Shown here: positions 53,074 through 62,600 of the stretch, in pieces
Layout: each line of letters starts with the position of its first letter
How positions within the stretch are numbered: the stretch's first letter is position 1
Origin: Sphingobacterium sp. GVS05A
GTDB taxonomy: Bacteria; Bacteroidota; Bacteroidia; Sphingobacteriales; Sphingobacteriaceae
NCBI RefSeq assembly: GCF_019969845.1
Contig: NZ_JAHXYR010000010.1
Span: forward strand, 269,630 to 333,629
Direction: 5' to 3'
DNA: 64,000 nt
Notes under the pieces: generated by a model
What the model was told of the DNA's origin: nothing
What the model saw: the letters and a program-made list of their open reading frames with translations, nothing else
Databases searched by the model: none
Made by a program: the position numbers and the translations under genes

Positions 53074-53300
53074 ATCGAATCGGTATCGCTACAGCTTCGC
53101 TCCTTCGGGTGGTCTTCGGCAACGCTTCGGGCCTTCTTCGGGACTCGTTCGAGACATGTTCGGCTACGCTTCGACTCGGCTTCGGCTCCGCTTCGAGTGG
53201 GCTTCGGCTCGCACCCGAAGGGCAGTCGACCAGCAGCCGAAGCAACCCCGAAGAAGGGGCGACGCAGGCTCGAAGCAGGTTCGAAGAAATGTCGAACAGC
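53074..53300 (-). repeat. 11-bp periodic array, CG type (18 in-phase units plus 3)
   Basis: From 53103 to 53300, 18 successive 11-mers each carry CG at unit positions 4-5 (53106, 53117, 53128 and so on to 53293). The first ten read (C/G)TTCG on the plus strand (CTTCGGCAACG, CTTCGGGCCTT, CTTCGAGTGGG), and most of the last eight read CGA(A) (CCCCGAAGAAG, GCTCGAAGCAG), so the array changes polarity near 53213. Three more CG units precede it at 53076, 53087 and 53098, offset by 3 bp. The other positions vary widely. GC content is far above the surroundings. Confidence 0.92.
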
Positions 53301-53463
53301 CTCCTAAGGCCAGCGGAAGAAAGCCTTGGTTTCGTAAGCTTCCGTGACAGCTTTTTACTTGTTAGCCTGCTTCCAATAACCAAGTAAGTATATAACAGTC
53401 GACAAGCACTTTGATAGCACGTTTTTCCTTTGTATATATGCTTACGCAACATTTGCGTAAATA

Positions 53464-53518
53464 GTACTATATCTGTGCTTAAGGAGTGCTTTGTCCGTAC
53501 TGGAGATATGCTGGTAAA
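53464..53518 (-). repeat. Short 11-bp periodic array (5 units)
   Basis: GTACTATATCT, GTGCTTAAGGA, GTGCTTTGTCC, GTACTGGAGAT and ATGCTGGTAAA follow each other without gaps. The GTAC/GTGC start recalls the array at 52669. Confidence 0.6.
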
Positions 53519-53792
53519 ATATAGCCTAAAAAGCACTACTAATTTAAAGGCCAGAGGCCATAATTTTTTGGATTTAATTTGGTTTGAGTAGGAGGAACCT
53601 TTTCCAGTAGGCAGTTCACTCCCACCCTTGTAAAAACTGTTCATTTTTAAAGGTGTTGAGGGCTGTGACCTGCTGACACGGTTCTTTTTACTGATACTTA
53701 CAAACGTATCCTCTTGCTCCTAAACCTAGCTTAGGTCACAAATAAAAAAATTGTTGTAAATGCGGGAAGCGCAAGACGTTAAATGACAGTTG

Positions 53793-53823
53793 CAAATATA
53801 TAATTGGTTCGATACGTCTTCAA
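53793..53823 (-). promoter_or_regulatory. Promoter of the thioredoxin-susC-susD operon
   Basis: On the minus strand TTG (53823-53821) is followed after 20 nt by TATATTTG (53800-53793), close to the Bacteroidota consensus TTTG-N19-21-TAnnTTTG. Transcription would start near 53786, giving a leader of about 1.2 kb that includes all the 11-bp arrays and the 21-bp hairpin. Confidence 0.6.
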
Positions 53824-53831
53824 CAGCTAGG

Positions 53832-53850
53832 AAAGTCATCGTATGACTTT
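53832..53850. promoter_or_regulatory. Inverted repeat just upstream of the operon promoter
   Basis: AAAGTCAT and ATGACTTT surround CGT, 9 nt upstream of the -33 element. It is a likely regulator binding site. Confidence 0.45.
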
Positions 53851-54245
53851 GGTTGCCGAGCTACTCGGGGGCCGTGATGATGTTTTTTGATTGCTGTTTT
53901 TTGTTCATACTCATAAATTGATTTTATAATTTATGAGTCTCGTAGGTTTAGCGCACTATAGCAGGCCACTACCAACCGTACTGTCAGCTTCCGACGGCTT
54001 TGGAACGGTAACGATAGGGCCCACACGCTATAGCATATATCAAAGATATATAAAATATCGAAATGGGCATTAAACCTATCGCCTCGTCCAATTGAAATGT
54101 CGGAATTCACAGTCGAGACTCTTCTAGTCTAACACCTAAACTTAATAAAAAAATCAAGCTTCAATACAAATATAATCAAATATTTAAGTAAATACAAATT
54201 TTTACTAATACATTTTATAAAAGACTAATGGACGATCTTACCTAA
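53851..54245. other. Divergent spacer, no gene seen
   Basis: It contains a perfect inverted repeat, ACTCATAAATT (53909-53919) and AATTTATGAGT (53928-53938). Another C/G-containing stretch near 53865-53876 could fold. Composition changes from mixed to very AT-rich towards 54245, marking the edge of the AT-rich segment that follows. No RNA gene is recognised. Confidence 0.45.
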
Positions 54246-54788
54246 ATGAAGAAAGTCATATTAATTAGTTCTATTTCTCTATATATAATAAACATTATTC
54301 GTAAAATCAGGACACATTTAGGTATTAATACAAGGGACATTCAGAAGATACTCGAATTAGATCCTGATGGGAACATATTGGGAGCAATTGAAAGCAGCTC
54401 TAATTCAGCAAAGTACCATGATCAACATCTAAATAAACTAGCTTTAGCTTTCACAGATAAATCCTTTGAACTCGGGTATAATATCACATATACATTAAAT
54501 GATTTCTATCCACCAATAGATTTTGAAGAGAAGATGGTTGAAAAGGTCATTGTCAAAATTGATCCCACGGAATTAGGCCAAACAGGAACTCTTTATTTGT
54601 TGTTAGTGGAAGAAAGTGATGCTTTTTTCGATGACTGGCATACCTCAAAAGAAATTGCGCAATATTGTGGCAGTAAAGCAGAGAAAAATTGGGAGGCAAA
54701 AGATTTCACCGCGATAATAGATCAAGCGGTAAAAAAGGGAATTTTTATTAGAAAGAGCGAAAAAGAAGCGCTATTTAAAAGACCTTAG
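54246..54788 (+). CDS. HTH-domain protein, unknown role
   Basis: A 180-residue protein. Residues about 15-75 (IIRKIRTHLGINTRDIQKILEL ... YHDQHLNKLALAF) have the shape of an XRE-like helix-turn-helix as used by many Sphingobacterium regulators. The rest, with KVIVKIDPTELGQTGTLYLLL and a helical C-terminus (DWHTSKEIAQYCGSK), is unknown. It lies 25 nt before a second HTH-type gene and probably acts with it. AT-rich codon use, unlike the SusCD genes, suggests acquisition. Confidence 0.55.
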   Translation: MKKVILISSISLYIINIIRKIRTHLGINTRDIQKILELDPDGNILGAIESSSNSAKYHDQHLNKLALAFTDKSFELGYNITYTLNDFYPPIDFEEKMVEKVIVKIDPTELGQTGTLYLLLVEESDAFFDDWHTSKEIAQYCGSKAEKNWEAKDFTAIIDQAVKKGIFIRKSEKEALFKRP

Positions 54789-54813
54789 AAAATCCATATC
54801 TTTGCTGTAAATT

Positions 54814-56022
54814 ATGACCTCGAGAAAAAGAAAACTTCTGAATACTACTTTTCCTGCGATCTCCTTTGACAAGATTTTATTGTTTCATAAGGCAAGAACA
54901 GAAAAGGGAATTTCTGCTTTTGAGTGCTCATTTTTATTAGGTAAGCATGATTTTTTCATTAGAGACGCTGAAAATCCCTTTAAATCGACTTTGATCGACC
55001 CAGAGGACAGTGTTCACCTCAGTAAAGTCTTATCCTTAAGAGAGTGCAACCCAGAGACTAACAAATTCGATCTATACAAACTCGAAGTAGAAGAACATAA
55101 GATTGATAGAAAGAAAACAAAACGGATCATTATAATCAAAAATGATGGCGCTGATCTCAACCCTATTGAGATGATCGTGGAGGGCAAAGAGGAAGAGTTA
55201 GAAACCTCACTATTTCTAAGTACGTACGAAAAAGTTCAAAGCTATTTTAGAGAGCTAATTGAAAACGGTTATTTTGACTCGACAAGAACAGCGTTAGAAA
55301 TATTTAACACATTCAGAAACCATCATGAATTTGGTCCTAACTTTCATCCAAGATTTTTAATCCAGAATATCCGCTACTTCTTAAACAAAAAATCTGGCGA
55401 ACCAATTCTCGACAATAGCCGAACGAATTTGTTTTCTAGAAGACTATTTTTCAAACCCTTAGATTTTAAAATTGAAAGTGATAAGGGAGCAATCTCTGAA
55501 TCATTTACTGCAATTGGGATTAATACATTCCAACAAGCCAATAAATGGGTAAGTGATCTCGATTATAACCGCAATCACGATAAAAATAATGTGCTTACCT
55601 TGTTTGAAGAGCAATGTGGTACCTGTAGTACCAAACATGCATTGTTAAAGCGATTGGCTGACGAAAACGGGAACGAATCTATAAAGCTTATATTGGGAAT
55701 TTTTACCATGAATAGTAAGAATACCCCTAAAATAAAGGACGTCCTAGCCAAATATGATTTAAAATATATCCCAGAGGCCCACAATTATCTGCGAAATCAT
55801 AATCACATCTTAGACTTTACTGGCATTGGAGTCAACGAAACTAAATTTGAACTGGATCTTTTAGAAGAAGTGGAAATCGGTCCTGATCAAATCACTGATT
55901 ACAAAGTTCAATATCATAAGGAATTCTTATCTCGCTGGATCGAGACCAATAAGATTCCATATACGCTGGACAAACTATGGAAGATTCGCGAAGAGTGTAT
56001 TGCGGCTTTGGCACGAACTTAA
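54814..56022 (+). CDS. HTH-like protein fused to a transglutaminase/papain-type fold
   Basis: A 402-residue protein. The N-terminus (about 14-60, FDKILLFHKARTEKGISAFE ... FLLGKHDFFIRDAENP) matches the HTH module seen in Sphingobacterium regulators. A middle segment (YFRELIENGYFDSTRTALEI) is helical. The C-terminal part (about 250-345) has the order Cys271 (CGTCSTKHALLKRL), His323 (PEAHNYLRN) and Asp334 (HILDFTG), fitting the Cys-His-Asp triad of transglutaminase-like enzymes. Whether it cuts, links or only binds proteins is unknown. It lies between another HTH gene and an esterase gene 3 nt downstream. Confidence 0.55.
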   Translation: MTSRKRKLLNTTFPAISFDKILLFHKARTEKGISAFECSFLLGKHDFFIRDAENPFKSTLIDPEDSVHLSKVLSLRECNPETNKFDLYKLEVEEHKIDRKKTKRIIIIKNDGADLNPIEMIVEGKEEELETSLFLSTYEKVQSYFRELIENGYFDSTRTALEIFNTFRNHHEFGPNFHPRFLIQNIRYFLNKKSGEPILDNSRTNLFSRRLFFKPLDFKIESDKGAISESFTAIGINTFQQANKWVSDLDYNRNHDKNNVLTLFEEQCGTCSTKHALLKRLADENGNESIKLILGIFTMNSKNTPKIKDVLAKYDLKYIPEAHNYLRNHNHILDFTGIGVNETKFELDLLEEVEIGPDQITDYKVQYHKEFLSRWIETNKIPYTLDKLWKIREECIAALART

Positions 56023-56025
56023 AAC

Positions 56026-56805
56026 ATGTTACTTACAAAACCATTATCTTCCTTTAATATGACTTTCCAAGCGCTTATCAAAATCTTCACCATCAAGCCT
56101 TATCTCTATCTTAAGCTACTCGCAGTAATCTTTTTCGGCTTCTTTATGTCGCAGTCAATTGCTCAAGAAAAACAAAAAGTCAATTATAAACACCTCACCT
56201 GTCTACCTAAAAGCTATAATACAGACACGTCCAAATATCCTTTGGTTATCTATCTCCATGGAGGATCGCAAAAAGGAAATGATTTAGAAAAACTAAAGGT
56301 CTATGGTCTTCCCTATTTAGTGGATCAAGGAAAGGAATTCGACTTTATTATGGTCGCTCCACAATGTCCAGAGGGGAAGTATTGGTCTACGGAAAATTGG
56401 TTTGATTCGCTGTATAATGAAGTAACGTCAAATTACCGCATCGATAAAAGCCGTGTTTATGTAACCGGAATAAGTATGGGAGGTTATGGAACGTACATCA
56501 CTGCATTGGATCACCCCGATAAAATCGCAGCCATTGTTCCATTATGCGGTGGTGTGAATGATAGTGACACCACTCGAATTTGCACGCTCAAAGACATCCC
56601 TATCCTGACGTATCACGGAACGGCGGATAAAGAAATCTCCATACATGAAACAGAGCGAATAGCCGATTTTCTTAATAAATGCGAGGGGAATATCATCTTC
56701 CACCGTATAACAGGTGAAGGCCACGGAATTCAATATCTCTATGAAACTGAGCCCTGGATTTATGAGTGGATGCTGATGCAAAGGAAGGCGACAAATGTTG
56801 AATAA
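56026..56805 (+). CDS. Secreted alpha/beta-hydrolase esterase (prolyl-oligopeptidase-like)
   Basis: A 259-residue exported hydrolase. The hydrophobic signal segment (LKLLAVIFFGFFMSQSIAQ) follows a long N-terminus; ATG 56059 is an equally good start. The fold shows the oxyanion loop YLHGGSQKGND, nucleophile Ser150 in GISMGGYG, Asp201 in GTADKEIS and His233 in GEGHGIQY. Similar proteins act as phospholipase/carboxylesterase or feruloyl-type esterases; the substrate cannot be told. It starts 3 nt after the transglutaminase-like gene, so it shares its transcript. Confidence 0.82.
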   Translation: MLLTKPLSSFNMTFQALIKIFTIKPYLYLKLLAVIFFGFFMSQSIAQEKQKVNYKHLTCLPKSYNTDTSKYPLVIYLHGGSQKGNDLEKLKVYGLPYLVDQGKEFDFIMVAPQCPEGKYWSTENWFDSLYNEVTSNYRIDKSRVYVTGISMGGYGTYITALDHPDKIAAIVPLCGGVNDSDTTRICTLKDIPILTYHGTADKEISIHETERIADFLNKCEGNIIFHRITGEGHGIQYLYETEPWIYEWMLMQRKATNVE

Positions 56806-56896
56806 CTTTAAAGCATGGGACTAATATTAATTTTTATTGAATATGTATATTAGAATGTGCTGGTTCTAAAATGTGACATTGTTATAACCACTTAAG

Positions 56897-58057
56897 ATGA
56901 TTACCAAAGAAATACAGAATATCTTCGAATTCATTACTTTTCTAGACTCAAACAAAAAGGATTATATTCAAAAGTATTTACCGATTTGTGAAGAACTCGA
57001 AAAGCTAATTAGACAAAGGAATCAATTAAAACCTAACGACAACTATCGTGATAAACATAAATATGATATTCTTCAAGAGGAAATAAGCCCTAAATTTGAT
57101 ATTCTTCTTTCAAATATATATTATCCTGTGATGGACAAGTTGTCCGAATTAAAAATTTGGTCGGGAGATCAAGCAAAATCGAGTATCAGCAATAACGTTT
57201 CATCCGCAGCAACGAATTTTAAATCTACCTTTGAGTCTGATGATGTTCCGGTAGTAATTGCATACAAGAATAAGTATCTCAATTTCAGAAGGGAAACAAA
57301 TTCGGGTTTCTTTACGCTCGATTTGGTATTTTCTCTTTTAGATAGACACCTCAAGGAGCTATTTGATTATTTCAAAGACTCGAGCGAAGATGAATTTGAC
57401 GCTTTTATGGCTGAAGTAATTGAATGTAACTCTTTAGAAGAAGCGATAAGGTTACACCAAGAAAATCCACCGCAAAATAAAAGATATTCGATTCCCGCTC
57501 TAAATGCAGTCAATAATAATGGCGGAGAAACACTAGAAATCGATCGTTATGAGATGCTCACGCATCCAACAAGTAGGAAAACAAAAAGTTCATATGAAGA
57601 AGCGATCCACCGTATAAAATTATTGAAAAGATTCATCGAAAATAACAATGGCAATAGAGCCTTCAGAGGCGCTGAAAATCAAAATGAATCTGTGTTCCAA
57701 TTGGTTTTCAAATCCATTTGTTTCGATTCGAATTGGGATATAAATTCAGAAGTTGACAATGGTAGAGGCCCTGTGGATTTTACCATTTCGAGAGGTGCAA
57801 TGGACAAAACTGTAATTGAACTTAAGCTCGCAAAAAGCTCAAAACTTAAACAAAATCTCCAATACCAAGTTGATATCTATAAAAAAGCTAATCATACTGA
57901 GCAAGCTGTAATTGCCATTTTATACTTCAATAGAGCTCAACGTGAACGTGCTGTAAAGATCCTAAAAGAACTAAATTTAGATAAACTTAAAAACATCATA
58001 TTGATTGATGGCGAAGAAAAGCCATCGGCTTCGAATGTGAAGGGTGGAAATTTATAG
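56897..58057 (+). CDS. PD-(D/E)XK nuclease-like protein
   Basis: A 386-residue protein of unknown family. The first 240 residues are helical and charged. The C-terminal 140 residues carry a restriction-endonuclease-like core: RGAENQNESVFQLVFKSIC, then Asp294 in GRGPVDFTISR and Glu308-x-Lys310 in TVIELKLAKSS, followed by QYQVDIYKKAN. This matches the PD-(D/E)XK order with usual spacing. It may be a defence nuclease. It stands alone between AT-rich spacers; the nearest neighbours are the esterase and the small pair. Confidence 0.65.
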   Translation: MITKEIQNIFEFITFLDSNKKDYIQKYLPICEELEKLIRQRNQLKPNDNYRDKHKYDILQEEISPKFDILLSNIYYPVMDKLSELKIWSGDQAKSSISNNVSSAATNFKSTFESDDVPVVIAYKNKYLNFRRETNSGFFTLDLVFSLLDRHLKELFDYFKDSSEDEFDAFMAEVIECNSLEEAIRLHQENPPQNKRYSIPALNAVNNNGGETLEIDRYEMLTHPTSRKTKSSYEEAIHRIKLLKRFIENNNGNRAFRGAENQNESVFQLVFKSICFDSNWDINSEVDNGRGPVDFTISRGAMDKTVIELKLAKSSKLKQNLQYQVDIYKKANHTEQAVIAILYFNRAQRERAVKILKELNLDKLKNIILIDGEEKPSASNVKGGNL

Positions 58058-58597
58058 AAGATGATGTAATAAATTGGACGCACCGTAACATGAAAACTTC
58101 TAAGTATGCAATTTGAGCTTGAAAAATCTTCTTGCTTAGCTTCATCTTGAAAATTAATGTATTTTACAAAAGTTCTCGGAGTTTTCTTGCATCTTTTCTA
58201 ATCGGAACGTGTTACATATATATAATGTCATAAATTTTTGACAATTTATTTTTATTATCCGAATAACATCACTTCACTTTGTTTAACATTATTTAAATTG
58301 TTTATATTGGTTTATTTTATTTAAATATGTTTGGTCATCGCAAATATCATACAAGCTTTTCTACGGAGCTAAAAAGTATATCTATCTGTATCTTACAGTT
58401 ACTATTAGAATCATGATTATACTAACTCCAGCTTCATCAGGTGTATTATCTAGAAGTTTGTTTATTTGAAAATTATATATTAAACTTGTTAAATAGTCGT
58501 ATAGCAAGAGTTCATTAAATGATTAACGTGTTCTCTAAATACATACTTTTTACTTATCACTATTTTAAACCTTTTACGGGAAACTGTAGTTTAATAA
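58058..58597. other. AT-rich spacer, no gene seen
   Basis: About 540 nt with very high AT content. No coding frame, strong hairpin or repeat stands out. Confidence 0.5.
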
Positions 58598-58816
58598 GTG
58601 GATTTAATTAATAACATACACAAGAAGAATATGCAACGCGCAATGAAAACCAAACCAACACCAAAAGGGGTTAGATTGAATTGGACTTCTGTTAAGGAGA
58701 TAAAAACTGTGACTGTTGAAAAATTAAACATTAAAGGGTCAAAAGTTTTTTCAGAAGTTACTTCTGGTCAAAGATCTACATGTAATTTTGATTCTAAAAA
58801 CTTCTTAATCCCTTAA
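58598..58816 (+). CDS. Small basic hypothetical protein
   Basis: A 72-residue protein (or 61 from the ATG at 58631) rich in Lys and Thr (KTKPTPKGVRLNWTSVKEIKTV). It has no hydrophobic segment. It ends 2 nt before the next gene, a spacing like that of toxin-antitoxin or immunity pairs, but no family is recognised. Confidence 0.45.
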   Translation: MDLINNIHKKNMQRAMKTKPTPKGVRLNWTSVKEIKTVTVEKLNIKGSKVFSEVTSGQRSTCNFDSKNFLIP

Positions 58817-58818
58817 TA

Positions 58819-59373
58819 TTGAACTTTAATTATCCTGGGTATGAATTAAAATTCGTACAAAAGAAAAACATAAAAGATGGTTCCGATCATCTTTTTTCGT
58901 ATATATACAAGTTCTATTCACCTAAAACAAAACTGAATTATGTGCTATTAGCAGACTGTCATACGCATGATTTTTTTTCAATTAAGTTTTATCCAAAATG
59001 CTATAAGAAAACAGATAAAAAATATTCTTTGATAACTAATAAAGGAGATATTGGAAATGTTTTAATAACATGTTTAAACCTAATCCCGATTTTACTTGCT
59101 GAGCATCCAACTGGCTCTTTTGGATTTGCGGGTGCTAGAACGTATGATAGAGCATCTAAAACAATTGAACCTCTAGAGAGTAATCAACGATACAACACCT
59201 ATACATATATTGCACAGAGGAGAATAGGTACATTCACATTTGAACACTTTGAATACCCTGAAATTAGTGGGTATATGTTAATAAATAAATCTTGTAGCTT
59301 AGGAATAACCGAGCAGGAGAGAGTAATAAGAGAAATGCTAGGAAATACATATAATGAATTACCTATGCCATAG
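58819..59373 (+). CDS. Hypothetical protein, partner of the small basic protein
   Basis: A 184-residue protein from a TTG start (58819), 2 nt after the preceding stop. The sequence is rich in Tyr and Phe (YELKFVQKKNIKDG, LADCHTHDFFSIKFYPKCY, GSFGFAGARTYDRASKT, RYNTYTYIAQRRIGTFTFEH). CHTHD and the GARTYDR/IAQRR pattern might hold catalytic residues, but I do not recognise the fold. The spacing implies co-translation with the small gene. AT-rich codon use. Confidence 0.5.
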   Translation: MNFNYPGYELKFVQKKNIKDGSDHLFSYIYKFYSPKTKLNYVLLADCHTHDFFSIKFYPKCYKKTDKKYSLITNKGDIGNVLITCLNLIPILLAEHPTGSFGFAGARTYDRASKTIEPLESNQRYNTYTYIAQRRIGTFTFEHFEYPEISGYMLINKSCSLGITEQERVIREMLGNTYNELPMP

Positions 59374-59647
59374 TTTAACTATCTACCGTCAAACGGAAGG
59401 ATTTTTTATTTCCCAAGCGTTACACGATGTGGGAAAATTTGTAAAAAAATATAAGCATTCTATCCCAAATTATCATGTTTAGTAAAATAGTTCCATCTTG
59501 CTATGTCACAGTAGCTCGTGACTTATAGTTGATTTGAAAACCTTACCTCTTGTTTATTCCGCAATACCATAAAAGACTTCATTCTTGGTTGAATCATTTC
59601 AGAAGACAATACTTCCAATCTTCATTGCTGGGTTATCAGTAAGGAAA

Positions 59648-62600
59648 TCAAGAAGACCAAATACTTAACTGACAGGAGCTAACATCCTTTAAGAAAGCTT
59701 CTGCACCAGACAATAAAATAACAATTCGTTTAAATGCCCCTTCTTGATTTTTAGATAGACCTTTTGTTTTCAATCCTGGCTGAACTATTGTTATTTCGAC
59801 AGGGATGACTGGAGTTTCAAAAGAATTAAGAATAGCTTTGATTTGTTCTAAAGTACCTTTTCTCAATTTTTGGTGACTCCCATTCTTATCCGCTCTTTCA
59901 CAAATTTGCCTGAGTAGAAGCTTTCTATTTGCCCAATTGACTGATTTCGTTGCTTGACCAGTTACTTCATAATTATCATCAATACTACAGTTGGGAACAC
60001 TTCCACTCTGCTTTTTACAATGAAAAAATTGAATCTTGTCTTTTCTAAACCCTATGACATCGGCTATTTCTAATGAGCCATGGTCATAAAATACGACGTC
60101 AAATGTTTTCTTTGCCTCCTCAATGATATATTCATGTATAGAAATCCGTTTATCATTTTGCTCAATGTTCTTTTCTATATCTTCTTTTGAGAAAAATTCT
60201 TTTTTCAAGTTCACATAACCTGGCCAATTATGACTAATTATACTGTTTTCATCTAGCGTTCCAATTTCCTTTCCAAATTCATACAGCACACGTCCATCTT
60301 GTTTAGATAAATCCTCGTAATAAAGTTGTATAGGATCTTCGGCCAAGAGCTTAAGAAAAACTTGATCCGAGGTAAATTTTTCACCCTTCTTTATTGCTAA
60401 AGTGTGCTCTGTTTGGGGATCATATTCAAATTTAATCTTAGGCTTTAAGGAATAAATAATTGTAGCATTGTTTCCATTCTTAGAAATCTTAATAAGTATT
60501 TTATCTTTACTTTTTTCAAGAACCGAGATATTGCAAGAACATATAAGCGCCATTTCTGCAGGTTCTTTATATTCATTTAGAAAATATACTGTAGTTAACT
60601 TATGATAAAAACTTGGTGCCCAATCTACAAAAAATACACTTTCATCTGAAAAATAGTCAACTACTTTACCACTATCAAGATCAGATAAAGGAGCTGCTAG
60701 ATTATCCATTTCAGAATCACCTATTTTTCTACTCACAATACTAAGCCATTCAGTAAGATATTTGATCTTATTATCTTCTAAGGTCCAAATTTTTGAAGCG
60801 GGGCTAATCCCAATCATTATTTCTTTCTTAAAAATTGGATCAAATCCTCCTCCAAAAGAATGCCCCCTAGTGTAACTATATTTATCTGTATTGAGAACAC
60901 TTTTTTGAGCCTGTGACCCGAGAATATTTTTATATGATTCCGTATTCCCTTTTGTTTTACGGCTCTTCATTCCAACATTATACAACTTTGCCTCCTTCCA
61001 TCCAGCCATTACCCGTTTCAATAATGGAAGAGGAATTTTATCATGTAATATACCCTCTAACAAATATTGCTCAGCAATATACTCATAAAGTTCATTTTCT
61101 TTAATTGTAGAACAGATATATAATAACCTATTATCCCGATTAAAATGGATTATGACTAATTCATTTTTTACGTCCTTTAATTGATCATCTTTTAAATACC
61201 AAGATGGTGTCTTTAATTCGGAAACGATAAAGATAGCAACGTCGTGTTCAGTACTTATATGGTGATGACGCACTACTGGATTTTTGAACAAACTTGTTCC
61301 TTTAAAGTCAACTTCAGCAGCGATGTCAATAAGTTCTTCTAACAATTCCTTATCGAAAACTGCTTTTTCCGGTGGCACTATTATTTCATATGCTTTGACA
61401 TGGAAAAAGGGGCGTAAGTCATCATCATCTACTTGAAGAGTCTCCTCCACATCATAATCAAATAAGGGAACTTCCTCTGTTAGATCTTGAAACGAATCAA
61501 AAAAATCCTGTTCTTCTTCTGTTTTTTGAATTTTAGCCTTATGTAAATCAGGCAAAACAATAGACCAGTCTTTTGTATCGTGTTTAAATAGTTGATAGGA
61601 TTCTATTTCAAATTCATGTTGTCCAGCAATTACTTTAGCGATATTTCCTTCATCGATATTTGTTCTTGAAATTCTGCCAACAAACTGCAAAGTTATAGCG
61701 AGTGATTTATGAGGAACATGAACCGCAGCTATTTTTAAGGCTGGAAAATCATACCCCTCCCCCATCATATTGACACAGATAACTCCATCAATATTTCCTG
61801 ATCGCAACTTAGCAATCCTACTTTTAATAAATTTTTCCGAAAGATTACTGTGTATTACTTCTAGTTTTAAATCAGTATGCTCTTTATAAATTGTATTTAA
61901 TTTGTTTGCTGCAGGCCGGCTATCTGTCCTAATGATTATCCTATGGTCCGCGTTTGCTCTATTTAAATATATTTCTTCTGCTTTCTTAGCTATAGCAATA
62001 TTCTTGGCCTCCGGTGTTTCTAAATTATTGGTATTTACTGGAATAAAATCAATTCTACTAAAAAGCTTATTTTCATATGCTTGTTTAAGGGGATAACTAT
62101 ATACTAATCTTGCTTTGATATCTTTTTTATCCCTTCTGAAAGGTGTCGCTGTCAACAGCACTTGTTTAGATGATATATATCTATTTAGAATTTCCTGCCA
62201 AGAACTAGCCCGACTATGATGTGCTTCATCTACGAATAATAGATCAAAATTAACAGCATTCATAGGATCTTCGTTAAGTAGGATTTTGTTTAATGTTGCA
62301 GGAATCCCAACAATGACATCATTTTCTTCACATTTTCTTTTCCAGTCAATGTTATCTTCAATTTCGCCAACAACTTCGTAGACCTTAGGTAAGAAATCTT
62401 TGCTAATAACTCCTTTTGACACAAGTATCTCCGGATTTCTAAATTGATTCGCTATTTGTTCTCTTACCAATTGACTAGGTGTTATAACCAATACCTTCTT
62501 CCCTTTGAGTGCATAGCTAAGCAAAATCATTACAGCTGTCTTCCCTGTTCCTGTCGGCATCGTGACCAACGCAGGCTGAATCTTAGTACTAAAATGAGCT

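Noticed and set aside
52669..53518. CRISPR array
   Set aside because: Units are 11 bp without spacers of constant length, units vary, and no cas genes are present.
52421..53644. A 400-residue N-terminal extension of the thioredoxin-like protein
   Set aside because: The frame is open, but its translation is low-complexity Ser/Arg-rich, coincides with the 11-bp repeat arrays, and precedes an internal signal sequence. At most the part from the TTG at 52558 might be real.
52400..53900. Invertible promoter or SusCD shufflon
   Set aside because: No recombinase gene or matching long inverted repeats flanking the promoter are visible in the window.
53851..54060. tRNA or other structured RNA gene
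   Set aside because: Short hairpins exist, but no cloverleaf, CCA-proximal stem or known RNA consensus could be made out.
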